From positions 55,777,001 through 55,841,000 of the forward strand of contig CANTUV010000033.1 in assembly GCA_947685225.1 (NCBI GenBank): a DNA stretch of 64,000 nucleotides. The letters are read 5' to 3'. Below the pieces are notes generated by a model. The model was not told the origin of the DNA and did no database searches. It worked only from the letters and a program-made list of their open reading frames with translations. Below are positions 1 through 10,705 of the stretch, piece after piece. A program made the position numbers and the translations under genes. The first letter of the stretch is position 1. Each line of letters starts with the position of its first letter. Source of the stretch: Garcia nutans. Lineage: Eukaryota > Streptophyta > Magnoliopsida > Malpighiales > Euphorbiaceae.

Positions 1-3000
1 TGTGCTCATGAAAGACCTTGGGTGGTAGTCCCTTAGTAAGCGGATCCGCAATCATGGAGTTTGTACCAATATGCTCTATAGACAACTGTCCACTTTGAAC
101 TCTTTCTTTAACAACTAGGAACTTGATGTCAATGTGCTTTGACTTCGTCGAGCTCCTATTGTTATTGGAATATAAAACTGCTGATTTATTGTCACAAAAT
201 AACTTAAGTGGTCTTTCAATATTATCCACAATTCGCAGCCCAGTGACAAAATTACGCAGCCATATTCCATGATTAGATGCTTCATAGCATGCTACAAATT
301 CAGCTGCCATGGTGGAAGGAGCTACAAGTGAATGTTTAGCACTTTTCCAGGAAATAGCTCCACCAGCAAGCAGATAAACATAACCTAATGTAGACTTCTT
401 GCTATCTTGGCATCCAGCAAAGTCGGAATCTGAATATCCAAGAATCTCTAATTTATCTGACTTTCTATATGTGAGCATATGATGTTTTATTCTCTGTAAG
501 TACCGCATAACTCTTTTGGCTGCCTTCCAGTGATCCATTCCTGGATTACTCAAATATCTGCCTAACATTCCACAAATGTACCCAATATCCGGACGCGTAC
601 AAACTTGTGCATACATCAGACTCCCTACTGCTGAAGCATAAGGAATCTTCTGCATTTCCTTTTCCTCAAAGATATTTTTAGGACACTGATCAAGACTAAA
701 CTTATCTCCTTTAGCCACAGGGGTATCTCCTGGTTTACAGTCTTGCATGCCAAATCTCTTTAAAACCTTTTCAATATAGGTCTTTTGTGATAATCCAAGT
801 ACACCTTGAGAGCGATCTCGATGTATTTGGATTCCTAATACAAAAGATGCATTACCAAGATCTTTCATCTCAAAGTTCTTAGCTAGAAATCTCTTGGTTT
901 CATGCAATAAGCCTATATCATTACTGGCAAGCAATATGTCATCAACATATAAAACCAGAAAAATATACTTACTCCCACTGAACTTATGGTATATACAATC
1001 ATCAACCAAATTCACCTCAAAACCAAATGAGATGACAACTTGATGAAACTTGTAATACCATTGTCGAGACGCTTGTTTAAGTCCATAGATGGATTTCTTT
1101 AATTTGCAAACCATAGACTTTACATCACCCGATACAAAATTTTCTGGTTGCACCATATAAATTGTTTCATCAATATTGCCATTGAGAAACGCAGTCTTAA
1201 CATCCATCTGATGTAACTCAAGATCAAAATATGCCACTAAAGCCATTATAATCCTAAAAGAGTCTTTCGAGGAAACTGGAGAGAAAGTCTCTTTATAATC
1301 AATGCCTTCTTTCTGTGTAAAGCCCTTAGCAACAAGACGTGCTTTGTACCTCTCCACATTACCTTTCGAATCCCTCTTGGTTTTAAAAATCCATTTACAA
1401 CCAATGGGTTTCGAACCTTCAGGCAATGGGACAAGATCCCATACGTCATTATCGCTCATGGACTTTATCTCTTCATTCATGGCATTAATCCACTTTTGAG
1501 AGTTAGGACTTTCCATGGCTTGATGAAAGTTGATTGGATCATCTTCCATCACTCCAATGTCAACCTCATGTTCTTGGAGAAATACAATATAATCATCTGG
1601 TATTGCATTCCTTCTCTCTCTAGTGGATCTTCTTAATGGCAATATTTCTTGAGGTTGTAGAGTTTGTTCTTCTGGAACAATTTCTTGAACTTGAGTGGGA
1701 GATTCAATGACATTGTCTGGAATTGCATCTTGAACAATATCAAGTATGGAGTATTGTTCTTGATTATTGTCAAGAGCAATTAAAGGAATATTTACATATT
1801 CCTCTTCAAAGTCAAAGTCTTTAACTCTTTCTCCCCTTGCAAACTCAACATCCTCAAAAAATCGGGCATTTCCCGTCTCAAATATAGCCTTAGTTGTGGG
1901 ATCATAAAATTTGTAACCCCTGGATCTTTCAGAATATCCAATAAAGTAACAACTGACAGTTCTTGAGTCCAGTTTCTTTTCATTTGGCCTGTAAGGCCTT
2001 GCCTCAGCTGGACATCCCCATATATGCAAATGCTTAAGACTAGGCTTTTTACCTGTCCAAAGTTCATATGGAGTTTTTGCAGTTGCCTTAGTTGGAACTC
2101 TATTGAGTATATAAGCTGCAGTCTTTAATGCCTCTCCCCAGAGTGATTCTGGTAAGGTAGAATGACTAATCATACTCCTTACCATATCCTTAAGTGTTCT
2201 GTTTCGTCTTTCAGCTACACCATTCATAGTGGGTGAACCAGGCATGGTGTACTGTGGGACAATACCACATTCCTCTAGGAATTTCGCAAATAGGCCTGGA
2301 CATTGTTCACCTGAACCGTCATATCTACCATAGTATTCACCACCACGGTCAGATCTAACGCTTTTAATCCTTTTGTTGAGTTGGTTCTCAACTTCAGCCT
2401 TATAACTTTTGAACATGTCCAGGGATTGTGATTTCTCATGTAAGAGATAAAGGTAGCCATATTGTGTAAAATCGTCTATGAACGAAATAAAGTATTGTTG
2501 TCCATTCCAAGAAGCCTTAGGGAATGAACCACAAATATCTGTGTGTATTAGTTCTAAGACGTTTAATTTCCTGTTGGCACCAAATCTCCGCACATTTGTT
2601 TGTTTTCCCTTGATACAGTTTATACACACATCAAAATCTGTAAAATCAAGGGGATCAAGAATACCGTCAGACACAAGTCTCTCAATTCTCTTTTTAGAGA
2701 TGTGACCTAGTCTCTTGTGCCATAACGAAGCTAAATTCTCATTTGTTAATTTGCGTTTTATGCCTATTGTATTAATAGACAAGGATTCATGAAATGAAGC
2801 AACTGTATCAATCATATATAGATTATCATGACCAGACAAAGAACCGGAACCAAATAAATTTGAATTTTGAAAAAGACTAAATTTTCCATCTCCAAATGAG
2901 CAAGAAAAACCAAATTTGTCCAATACAGAAACAGAAATCAAATTCCGTCTAAAAGACGGTACAACAAAAGTCTCATTCAAATCCAAATAAAGTCCAGTTC

Positions 3001-3976
3001 TTAATAATAATTTAAATGTCCCAATTGCTTCAACTTCAATCTCCTGTCCGTTGCCAACGTAGATGTATCTTTCAACATCATTAGGCTTTCGGTAACTCAG
3101 GCAACCCTGCATAGACACACTGATGTGAGTTGTTGCACCAGAATCTATCCACCATGTGTGTCTAGGCACAGAAGTCAAATTAACCTCTGAACAAACAAAA
3201 TTAAGAAGCTTACCCTTTTTCACACGCCATGCATGATAATTGGTACAATGCTTCTTAACATGACCTGGAGCACCACAGAAGAAACAAGTAATCTGATTTT
3301 GTTCCTTATTTTGTTTCTTTTGTGGCGCTTCTGCAGCTTCCTTATTTTTCTTTCTTTTATTGTCTTTCCTTTTGTCCTTAGAAGTGGAAGCTAAATGAGC
3401 ACTTGGTATCTTTTCTTGCTTCATTCTATCCTCTTCCTGAACACAGTGTGAGATGAGTTCATTAAGTGACCAAGATTCCTTTTGGCAATTATAGCTCACC
3501 TTAAACTGGCTAAACTGTGCTGGAAGAGATATCAAAACCAAATGCACTAACAAGTCCTCAGACAAGGTCAAGTTAAGTGCTTTTAACTTTGAAGCAAGAT
3601 GTGACATTTCCATAATGTACTCCCTTATGTTTCCTTTACCTGTATACCTCATAGAGATAAGTTTTGCTAAGATTGTACTAGTTTCAGCCTTTTCATTCTT
3701 AGCAAATCTTTTCTCTATATCCTCAAGGAAACCCTTAGCAGTATCCACTTGATCAGACATAGTGCCCCTAAAAGCTTCTGGAACAGCACGCTTAATGATC
3801 ATAAGACTTATGCGATTAGACCTTTCCCACTTTTCCATCTCCCTCTTTTCCTCAGAGGTACTCTTATCAGTAAGATCATCGGGTTTCGGAACTCTAATCG
3901 CATAGTCCAGATCCATGACTCCGAGAGTGATAAGTACGCTCTCTTGCCATGCCTTAAAATTTGTGCCATTTAACAT
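1..3976 (-). CDS. Copia-1 gag-pol polyprotein, intact as far as visible, 3'-partial
   Basis: A single uninterrupted frame of about 1,325 codons runs from the first in-frame ATG (3976) to the left edge; the frame is open upstream to about 4095, so the start is approximate. Visible in order: gag; a CCHC zinc knuckle near codon 230 (CFFCGAPGHVKKHC); an aspartic protease with DSGAT near codon 278; a GAG-pre-integrase region (WHKRLGHIS); an integrase core with HTDICG and SDRGGEYYG; a reverse transcriptase with KARLVAKGF and YVDD near codon 1010; and RNase H with SDSDFAGC and ADPLTKG close to the edge. Residue spacing from start to edge is in register, so there is no net indel. Only the last few codons and the stop are missing. 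It belongs to the same broad copia group as Copia-2 but has different LTRs. Confidence 0.93.
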   Translation of the reverse strand, partial: MLNGTNFKAWQESVLITLGVMDLDYAIRVPKPDDLTDKSTSEEKREMEKWERSNRISLMIIKRAVPEAFRGTMSDQVDTAKGFLEDIEKRFAKNEKAETSTILAKLISMRYTGKGNIREYIMEMSHLASKLKALNLTLSEDLLVHLVLISLPAQFSQFKVSYNCQKESWSLNELISHCVQEEDRMKQEKIPSAHLASTSKDKRKDNKRKKNKEAAEAPQKKQNKEQNQITCFFCGAPGHVKKHCTNYHAWRVKKGKLLNFVCSEVNLTSVPRHTWWIDSGATTHISVSMQGCLSYRKPNDVERYIYVGNGQEIEVEAIGTFKLLLRTGLYLDLNETFVVPSFRRNLISVSVLDKFGFSCSFGDGKFSLFQNSNLFGSGSLSGHDNLYMIDTVASFHESLSINTIGIKRKLTNENLASLWHKRLGHISKKRIERLVSDGILDPLDFTDFDVCINCIKGKQTNVRRFGANRKLNVLELIHTDICGSFPKASWNGQQYFISFIDDFTQYGYLYLLHEKSQSLDMFKSYKAEVENQLNKRIKSVRSDRGGEYYGRYDGSGEQCPGLFAKFLEECGIVPQYTMPGSPTMNGVAERRNRTLKDMVRSMISHSTLPESLWGEALKTAAYILNRVPTKATAKTPYELWTGKKPSLKHLHIWGCPAEARPYRPNEKKLDSRTVSCYFIGYSERSRGYKFYDPTTKAIFETGNARFFEDVEFARGERVKDFDFEEEYVNIPLIALDNNQEQYSILDIVQDAIPDNVIESPTQVQEIVPEEQTLQPQEILPLRRSTRERRNAIPDDYIVFLQEHEVDIGVMEDDPINFHQAMESPNSQKWINAMNEEIKSMSDNDVWDLVPLPEGSKPIGCKWIFKTKRDSKGNVERYKARLVAKGFTQKEGIDYKETFSPVSSKDSFRIIMALVAYFDLELHQMDVKTAFLNGNIDETIYMVQPENFVSGDVKSMVCKLKKSIYGLKQASRQWYYKFHQVVISFGFEVNLVDDCIYHKFSGSKYIFLVLYVDDILLASNDIGLLHETKRFLAKNFEMKDLGNASFVLGIQIHRDRSQGVLGLSQKTYIEKVLKRFGMQDCKPGDTPVAKGDKFSLDQCPKNIFEEKEMQKIPYASAVGSLMYAQVCTRPDIGYICGMLGRYLSNPGMDHWKAAKRVMRYLQRIKHHMLTYRKSDKLEILGYSDSDFAGCQDSKKSTLGYVYLLAGGAISWKSAKHSLVAPSTMAAEFVACYEASNHGIWLRNFVTGLRIVDNIERPLKLFCDNKSAVLYSNNNRSSTKSKHIDIKFLVVKERVQSGQLSIEHIGTNSMIADPLTKGLPPKVFHEH

Positions 3977-4016
3977 AGGAACCAAATTAATGTTGGCAGA
4001 AATATTAGCTGCGGTA

Positions 4017-5015
4017 GCATTAACTAAATCCAAAACAAAACAAACAATCAATATACTAACATATTTCCAAAGTATAACTGAAGTTGAATAATAAACTTAA
4101 ATAATGGTAAACCTCATCTCAAGATACCGAGCGCTCCATTAATATTTCATCTTTGGACAAAATATTAACTTACAAGTGATACCTTGGCGTAGCAATTAAA
4201 TATTGATGATAAATTAACATGCCAAACAATATATCCTCCTTTGGGCTGATTTATTGCTCACATGTAAAACCAAATAATCATCACATATTTATCACCACAA
4301 GAGAATATGTGATTATGTTGAATATAAATTTTCCTTTGGGCCAATTTATATTCACATTAGTCACACACACTTAACTCTTTATATATTTAAAATAAATTAA
4401 TCTCCACTAAGTTCACTTTGGTGAGCCTTATTGTGTCAATCAATTTATCTCAATATATATATCATCTTTCCATTATTTAAATCTAAAATTCCCAATGTCC
4501 AAACATATATATATATATCTCAATGTCCAAACATATATATATATCTCAATGTCCAAACATGTCAAATACATTTTTTTTTTCTAAATTTCAACATGTAATA
4601 AATAATGGGACCCATATGAGAAAAATATTTCAACACATATTAATTAATGGGGTCCATATGAAGAAAAATTTCAACATATATTAATTAATGGGGTCCATAT
4701 GAAGAAAAATTTCAACATATATTAATTAATGGGGTCCATATGAAGAAAAAATGTCAACATATATTAATTAATGGGGTCCATATGTAGAAAAATTTCAACA
4801 CATAATTAATGAATGGGACCCATGTGAAAAAAATATTTCTACATATCCATAAACATAAACATATACTATACAAATCACAATTCATTTAACCAAAATTTTA
4901 TCATAAATGAACCAAGTCTTAAACCATATCCAAAACAACAATAATGAATCAAGTCTTAATCCATATCCAAAACAACAATAAAATAATTTGAATCTCAATG
5001 ATTAAACATGAATTA
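4017..5015 (-). other. Copia-1 untranslated leader with tandem repeats
   Basis: This AT-rich stretch lies between the primer-binding site and gag and shows no coding potential. It holds about six imperfect 41-43-bp tandem units (about 4600-4840), each containing a form of atggggtccatatgaag. A second short series of about three units built on caatgtccaaacatatat spans 4494-4560. Tandem repeats are common in plant retrotransposon leaders; no function is inferred. Confidence 0.7.
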
Positions 5016-5027
5016 GCTCTGATACCA
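5016..5027 (-). promoter_or_regulatory. Primer-binding site (tRNA-Met) of Copia-1
   Basis: On the minus strand this reads TGGTATCAGAGC, the usual plant copia site complementary to the initiator tRNA-Met 3' end. It lies two bases inside the LTR boundary and sets the direction of the element. Confidence 0.9.
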
Positions 5028-5029
5028 AT

Positions 5030-5691
5030 TGTAGGATCAAAATCTATTGATGAAAACCATCATCAATAGGTAGGATCAAAATCAATTGATGAAAACCATC
5101 ATCAATCCAAGATCATTCATGTTCAATCATCAAGAATAATTAAATAAAACTGAAAGCGGAAGCGTACCTTAATCCATATGGAAGATCTGAATCCTTAGCC
5201 TTATGGTTTTGATCTTCCAAATTGATGTGTTTGAGAGGTTTTAGTTTTTAGAGAAATCTCTTCTCTCTTAAGACTTTAGAAATCTTTGCTTTTTATAAGA
5301 TTTTTGAAATCTTAACTCTTAAGACTTTAGAAATCTTAGCTCTTAAGACTTTAGAAATCTTAGCTCTTAAGACTTCTTCCTCTCTCTTTATCTTATATAT
5401 GATGGGATATATATAAGAAGAAACTCAAACACATAATTTGGGGACCATAACCCTAATGTCTTTATTTCTAATTTAGCCCATCATAAAATTAGAAATTACA
5501 TTAAAGTATCTACACATATAGACCCATACTTTACAACCTTAAATATGCCCATAATTAACCTAAACCAAATTAGATCACTTTAATATTTGGGCCAAACCTT
5601 TTATGATAGTATATATATATATGACATAAAATTATTTTAACCTAATGTTATATTTAATGTATAAATATTAGTCCATATAAATAATCCAACA
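5030..5691 (-). repeat. 5' LTR of Copia-1
   Basis: The LTR is about 662 bp with TG...CA ends on the minus strand (TGTTGGATTA... to ...GATCCTACA). The inner end abuts the primer-binding site and the outer end abuts germin-like coding sequence at 5692. It contains a short tandem series of about 22 bp built on cttaagactttagaaatctt (about 5262-5372). No second LTR is in the window, so insertion age cannot be estimated here. Confidence 0.85.
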
Positions 5692-6409
5692 AGAACATCC
5701 GGATTAATGGGTGATTTAGGTCCAAAGATTGCATTTGCTATGGTAATAACACCGGTGGGTTTTGGCTGCTCAAACCAGCAAAAGCGACAGCATTTGTCTT
5801 TGCAACATTGAATTGAAAGTGAATGAGTCCAATTGGGAACACAAAAACATCTCCTGGGTACAGGACTTTAGTGAACACTTTATCAGGATTTGAGGTCACA
5901 AAACCAGCATAAAGAGTGCCCTCCACCACTATCAGAATTTCTGTAGCTCGAGGGTGAGTGTAGGGAGGGTTTAAGCCTCCATTTGGTGCATAGTTAATAC
6001 GAGCTAAAGAGATCTAAAGAGTGTTCAGTCCTGTTATTCTGTCAACATTTAAAAAAGTTACATTTACTCCAACTTGATTGGTAGTGTTTCCTGAAATATT
6101 GAGTCATGAGAAGAAGAAATCATTTGCTACAACCATATTTGGGTCTTTACATACCTTTCCATTGACAAACACTGCATTTTAGAAATATTAATTACATATT
6201 AGTATCCATGAACTTATGGGGTTCAACTGAAAACTTTAATTTGCAACCTAATTAACAAAAGTAAAGAACTCAAAATAAGCTCATACCAGCATTCTTGGGA
6301 TCATTAATGGCTAGCAGAAGTCCTGGAGAGGGCTAGGATCAAAGGCAGAGGCCAGTGAGAAAATTGAAACCAAGACTGTTAAAGATACCAGATAATAAAC
6401 ACCTTTCAT
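5692..6409 (-). pseudogene. Germin-like protein copy A, split by Copia-1
   Basis: This is a degraded member of the germin-like (cupin) array. Exon 1 is 6287-6409 with a signal-peptide-like start; intron 6172-6286; exon 2 from 6171 leftwards to 5692, where Copia-1 begins. Exon 1 has a one-base deletion relative to copies C and D (123 against 124 bases) just after the DFC codons, which creates an immediate TAG. A further frame change lies near 5745-5755 in the region corresponding to NPGVIT. The second cupin box (PGDVFVFPIGLIH) is still readable. The TATA motif seen upstream of the sister genes is not preserved here. It cannot make a normal GLP. Confidence 0.92.
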
Positions 6410-6667
6410 TTTGTTAGGACTTAATTTTTCTCTAATTTCTAACTTAGCAGCTTTAATTGTTGAGTCTAAAGCTTCTAAAATGTGAGAAATCCTTGCAAGG
6501 AAATATTGATAATAATAGTACCAAAGTCTCTGAATTGTTCTATCTTCTCCATGCCGTTCTTTGCATAAGCTGATGAAAGCTTGCTAATAAGTCTTTAATG
6601 GTTATATTGCTTTTTATTTATTTTGTTTATTTTATTTCTCCATCTATTCATTTTTCAACCAATCAAC

Positions 6668-6902
6668 CAGTGGCGGATTTACATGGGGTCACGTGGGGTC
6701 TGTTGCCCCCCCTCAACCAATCATATACATGTATATATATATACATAAACACGTACATGGAACCAAATGCAATTTAGAAGCACTGTAATGGAAAGATTCC
6801 CCCCCCCCCCTTCAAGTATATTGCCCCCCCCTTTAAGAGTGTGTACGTGTGTTACAGTGAAAAAATTTACCCCCCCTTCGAGTGATCCTGATTCCGCCAC
6901 TG
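6668..6902. mobile_element. hAT-type MITE 1 (235 bp)
   Basis: The element has terminal inverted repeats CAGTGGCGGA / TCCGCCACTG and is flanked by a perfect 8-bp duplication caatcaac (6660-6667 and 6903-6910), diagnostic of hAT transposition. Its interior has long C-runs and no transposase. It lies 259 bp upstream of the GLP copy A start codon. Confidence 0.92.
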
Positions 6903-6910
6903 CAATCAAC

Positions 6911-8542
6911 TGCATATATAAAAATTATTTTTATTAATTTTGGTTGTCCCAATCTAACGTCAATTATTTTTCTAGATGGAGTTGGTCATGTTTGCTTCTC
7001 TGTATATGATCTTCCATCATTTTTTTTTAAATTAAATCAAATCTATATAACTTTGGATCGATTCAACTCCACATTAGCTAAAAATTGATAGTGGTGAATA
7101 GGTGATTGTACTGTGTCAATTCTTTATTAAAATGACAAATTATATTACTATTAATTTCATGTGATGATTAATGATTTTTTACTCAATAATAATATCAAAA
7201 ATTATCTCCATAATTGAAAAGTTGTAACCGGTAGATTGAACCCTTTTTTAGAAAAATGAAACTTCAACTAACCAAGGAAAGATTCAACCCTTTAATTATT
7301 CCTAGAGGTGACATAAATTCCTTTTTATAAAAATCAATTATTAATATATATTAATTTTTTTTTAAAAAAAAAGAGAGAGAGAACGGCTGCCTTAGAGATC
7401 CATTGCAAATTCTAATTCGTGTCACAAAAGAAAAAATCAGTAATTTCTTATCAAAATTCATGCTGAAGGATAGTTTGAACAAGTAAACTTTTATTCTTAA
7501 TTTAAGCAAAATTATGATCAGCAGTGGTGGGGGTATAACCAAAATTCGAAGTTCGAAACATAATTCAAAAATTAAAGATTTTAATAAATAAAAAAAATTT
7601 AAAAACTAATCAACTAATGAAAAATTCTAACTTCCAGTTGTCTACATGTGAAGAGAAAACTTCATAGGCTGATGGATTAATTTAAAATTTAAATGAATAG
7701 AATTGCTTAGCTTATAAGTTTATAAGTTATAATTGAATATTATAATCAAAACAGAGTTGAATTCAAAAATATTTAGATTATAATAAACAAGATAAGTCTT
7801 TTGTTACAAGGAATTTGAATGCTGAGGAAGATTATTGGAAGTGATGTTTGATGTGAATTGGATTAAGCTTTTCCTTCTTTAGCATTCATTATCTAGCTAT
7901 TTCTTCATCTTGTTCAATTCAAATGCCTTTTTTCAATATTTAAAAAAAAAATCAGAGACTGATATATACACTAAAAATAAAAAATTAAATTAATTCTCTG
8001 AGTATATTTTATTTTTTACTTTTGTGTGTATATATATATTATTTTTTTCAGTTGATCCATTTATATATATATATATATATTTATTAACATTGATTTGGTC
8101 TCCTCTTTCTGGAACGATATATCAGATGTATCTGGACATTTGATCATAGGATTCAAAAATAACACTTGACAAAGATTAATTATTGAAGAATTGGCATAAA
8201 ATTAAGTATTGAAAAAGACTTTTATTATGCGAAAAGAATAATAATAAATGACAATCAATTTAACGAAAGAATAATAAAATTTTAACATGTGTAAAACCAC
8301 ACAAATTATTAAAACTCAAATCCGTCTCAATAATAGCAGTAATAACAATAATTAAATCTCAACTCGCACCTAGTTCATGAGAAAAAAAATACTGGAAAAT
8401 TGATTAGGATACATTATGAAGGTTTAGGACACGTAATCAACAAAAAAAAATAAATAAATAAAACTAATGAGGATTGAAGAATCAGGGTTATATATAATTA
8501 TTAGTCTAACTGTGGCCCTCTTTTTTTATTGTTATTATTTTG
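6911..8542. other. AT-rich intergenic DNA, no gene seen
   Basis: I see short AT microsatellites and homopolymer runs but no coding exon, RNA gene or bounded element. Confidence 0.6.
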
Positions 8543-8900
8543 AATGCAAAATAAAATTTCATTAATAAATCAAATGATAGATGTGTAAAGTATAAATAAA
8601 ATTATATAATTTTAAAGTACACAATATATACATAACTAATAAAGTTACTAAATCTCATTAAACTCTATGAACTTTTTTAATGTAAACAATAAATAATATA
8701 TAGTAATATGTCTCGAATAATTTGACTTTCAGCGGGATACTCATTTCATCTGTCATCTATAATCACGTTTCACACGAAGACATTTCCATTAGAGAATAAT
8801 AGACAATATCTATCAGAGAATGATAAACTTTTATTGAAAGATGACACAAAACTTTCAAATAAAGAAAGAAAAAATTTTATAATAAAATTTAATTTGCATT
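8543..8900. mobile_element. TIR element family X, copy 1 (358 bp)
   Basis: The ends are inverted repeats of about 20 bp: aatgcaaaataaaatttcat on the left and the near-complement aataaaatttaatttgcatt on the right. A related copy in opposite orientation is at 49965-50310. There is no coding sequence. The TSD is not clear, so I cannot assign a superfamily. Confidence 0.6.
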
Positions 8901-9469
8901 CAGTTTTATTATAAAAGATAAAATAACATAAAATAAGAATAAACATTAAATTTTAAATCTATATTAATATGAAAATTATTTTAAAGACAAACTATGTAAT
9001 AAAAATATACAAAACTAAAAAAAGATATAAAAATTAAGATAAATAAAAATAAATAAGGTTGTCGTTTATTGATGGACCAACGATAGTCCCACTTTTAAAT
9101 TAAAAAAAAAGAGAAAAAATTGATGAGAATTTAAAGAAAAGAAAGCGATTGGATTTTTTATTAGCCTCTTTATTATTTATTTAATAAATAAATGATTTAT
9201 TTAATGATAAAATGTTTATCATATATATATATATATCGTTAAATTCATCATTTGTCATATAATAAAATACAAGGGCAAGGTTATAAAATAAAGTTTGCAT
9301 ATAAATTAATTTTAAATTCAATGAAGGCTTGCCCTTGTTGCATGTATCATGCTTCCCGTATTTTGAAATTAACTGAAACTTTATACTAATTTTTTTTAGC
9401 ACTGACTAATTCAATAAATATTTGAATAGGCTTACAGATATTCAAATATATATATATACATATATATAT

Positions 9470-10705
9470 ATGGAAAAATGTCATGGAAAGAATCTCTTTC
9501 AGAGCAACTTACTCTTGCTGAAGCATATGCCACAGTTAGACCTAGACGTGCTGTTACTTTATCTTGTCAATCTATTTGGGAGTCTTCTATTCCGCTTAAA
9601 TATTCAGTGTTCAGTTGGCGGCTTCTTAACCAAGTTCTTTCGCTTCCGAACCGTCTCAAAAAAATAGGTTTCAACATGGCTTCAATGTGTCCTTTCTGTA
9701 TGAGGGCAGAAGCAAGTACTAATCATATCTTCTACTGGTGTAATCCTATTTTTAAAATATGGCAATTTTTCCAGAATTTTGCTTTTATCTCCACCTCTGC
9801 TCCAGAAACTTAGCGTCATCAGCTTGTTAATTGGTGGATTCGATTTTCTTCTAATACTACTGTTGGTAGGTTAGCAAAATTAATTCCGCAACTGATTATG
9901 TTTTATACATTGACTGCCTACTGTAAGATGATATGGAAAAGAGAATTCGTGTATTTTTCAGAGGTTCAAAAGCAAATTATGGATGTTATTCGGAATTGGG
10001 GCATTGCACACTCTCATAAATCCTTCGCCAAACCAGTTTCTTACTTCAGTAGTCTTCTTCCCGAAAGTTTTGGCAAGGCAAAACTTAAACCAATTTTGGT
10101 ACAGTGGAGCAAACCGCCTACTGGTAAACTCAAGCTGAATGTAGATGCATCATACACACAAAACAGAGCAGCTGGTGGGGCATGCTTGTGGGACCATATA
10201 AGTAATTTTGTCTCTGGCATTGGTTTCTCTATCAGCGCTTCTTCCCCTCTCGAAGCGGAATTGCTTGCTATCCTTCACAGTTTACACTGGTGTTTCCATA
10301 TCCAGAAGTCGTCTTTTATAATTGAAAGTGACTCGAAATCTGCAGTTGATACAATTCTTTCGCCTAATGTTGCAAACTCACTAGTTAAGGATATCCAAAG
10401 TCTCATCTTTCTTATCTCTGCTGACATCACTCAAACCTTTCGCAAAGGAAATCAGGCTCTCTTGAGTAGATCTAATTCTGCTGATTATAATTTTTTTATC
10501 TTTTACTTCTTTGCCTAAATCTTTGAAGGGCATCATTTTGTCGGATAATATGGGTTCGCCCTACTTTCGTTACATTTAGATTATTTTATTTTGTTGTTGC
10601 CCATTTTTTAAGAGTTTATATAGACATTTGTATAGATTTTTTCATACTTTTATTTTATCAATATATTTATGGTAGTACCATCCACCTGTACTAAAAAAAA
10701 AAAAA
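9470..10705 (+). pseudogene. 5'-truncated LINE: zf-RVT and RNase H remnant
   Basis: One frame from 9478 encodes a reverse-transcriptase zinc-binding (zf-RVT) region with IPLKYSVFSWRLLN and CPFC...HIFYWC. After one in-frame TAG (9811-9813) the same frame continues from about 9898 into a plant-type RNase H domain (KLKLNVDASY, then SPLEAELLAI, then IIESDSK). The domain end is degraded and stops at 10516-10518. A 3' UTR ending in an A-run (about 10693-10705) follows, so orientation is plus. The reverse transcriptase core and endonuclease are absent. The 5' boundary is approximate and I could not identify a TSD. Confidence 0.85.

Larger units (their letters stand above)
1..5691 (-). mobile_element. 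Ty1/copia LTR retrotransposon Copia-1, 3' end outside window
   Basis: The element reads on the minus strand. From right to left it has a 5' LTR (5030-5691), a tRNA-Met-type primer-binding site (5016-5027), a roughly 1-kb leader, and one gag-pol frame that leaves the window at base 1. The 3' LTR lies outside. It sits inside the last exon of germin-like copy A: germin-like sequence resumes at 5692, and the missing last 70 or so coding bases should lie left of the window. The right-hand TSD copy would be about agaac (5692-5696); its partner is not visible. The open frame suggests a recent insertion. Autonomy cannot be judged without the second LTR. Confidence 0.93.

Noticed and set aside
1246..2705. 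Several short frames on both strands at the left end
   Set aside because: They are shadows of the single long Copia-1 frame, which leaves the window without a stop.
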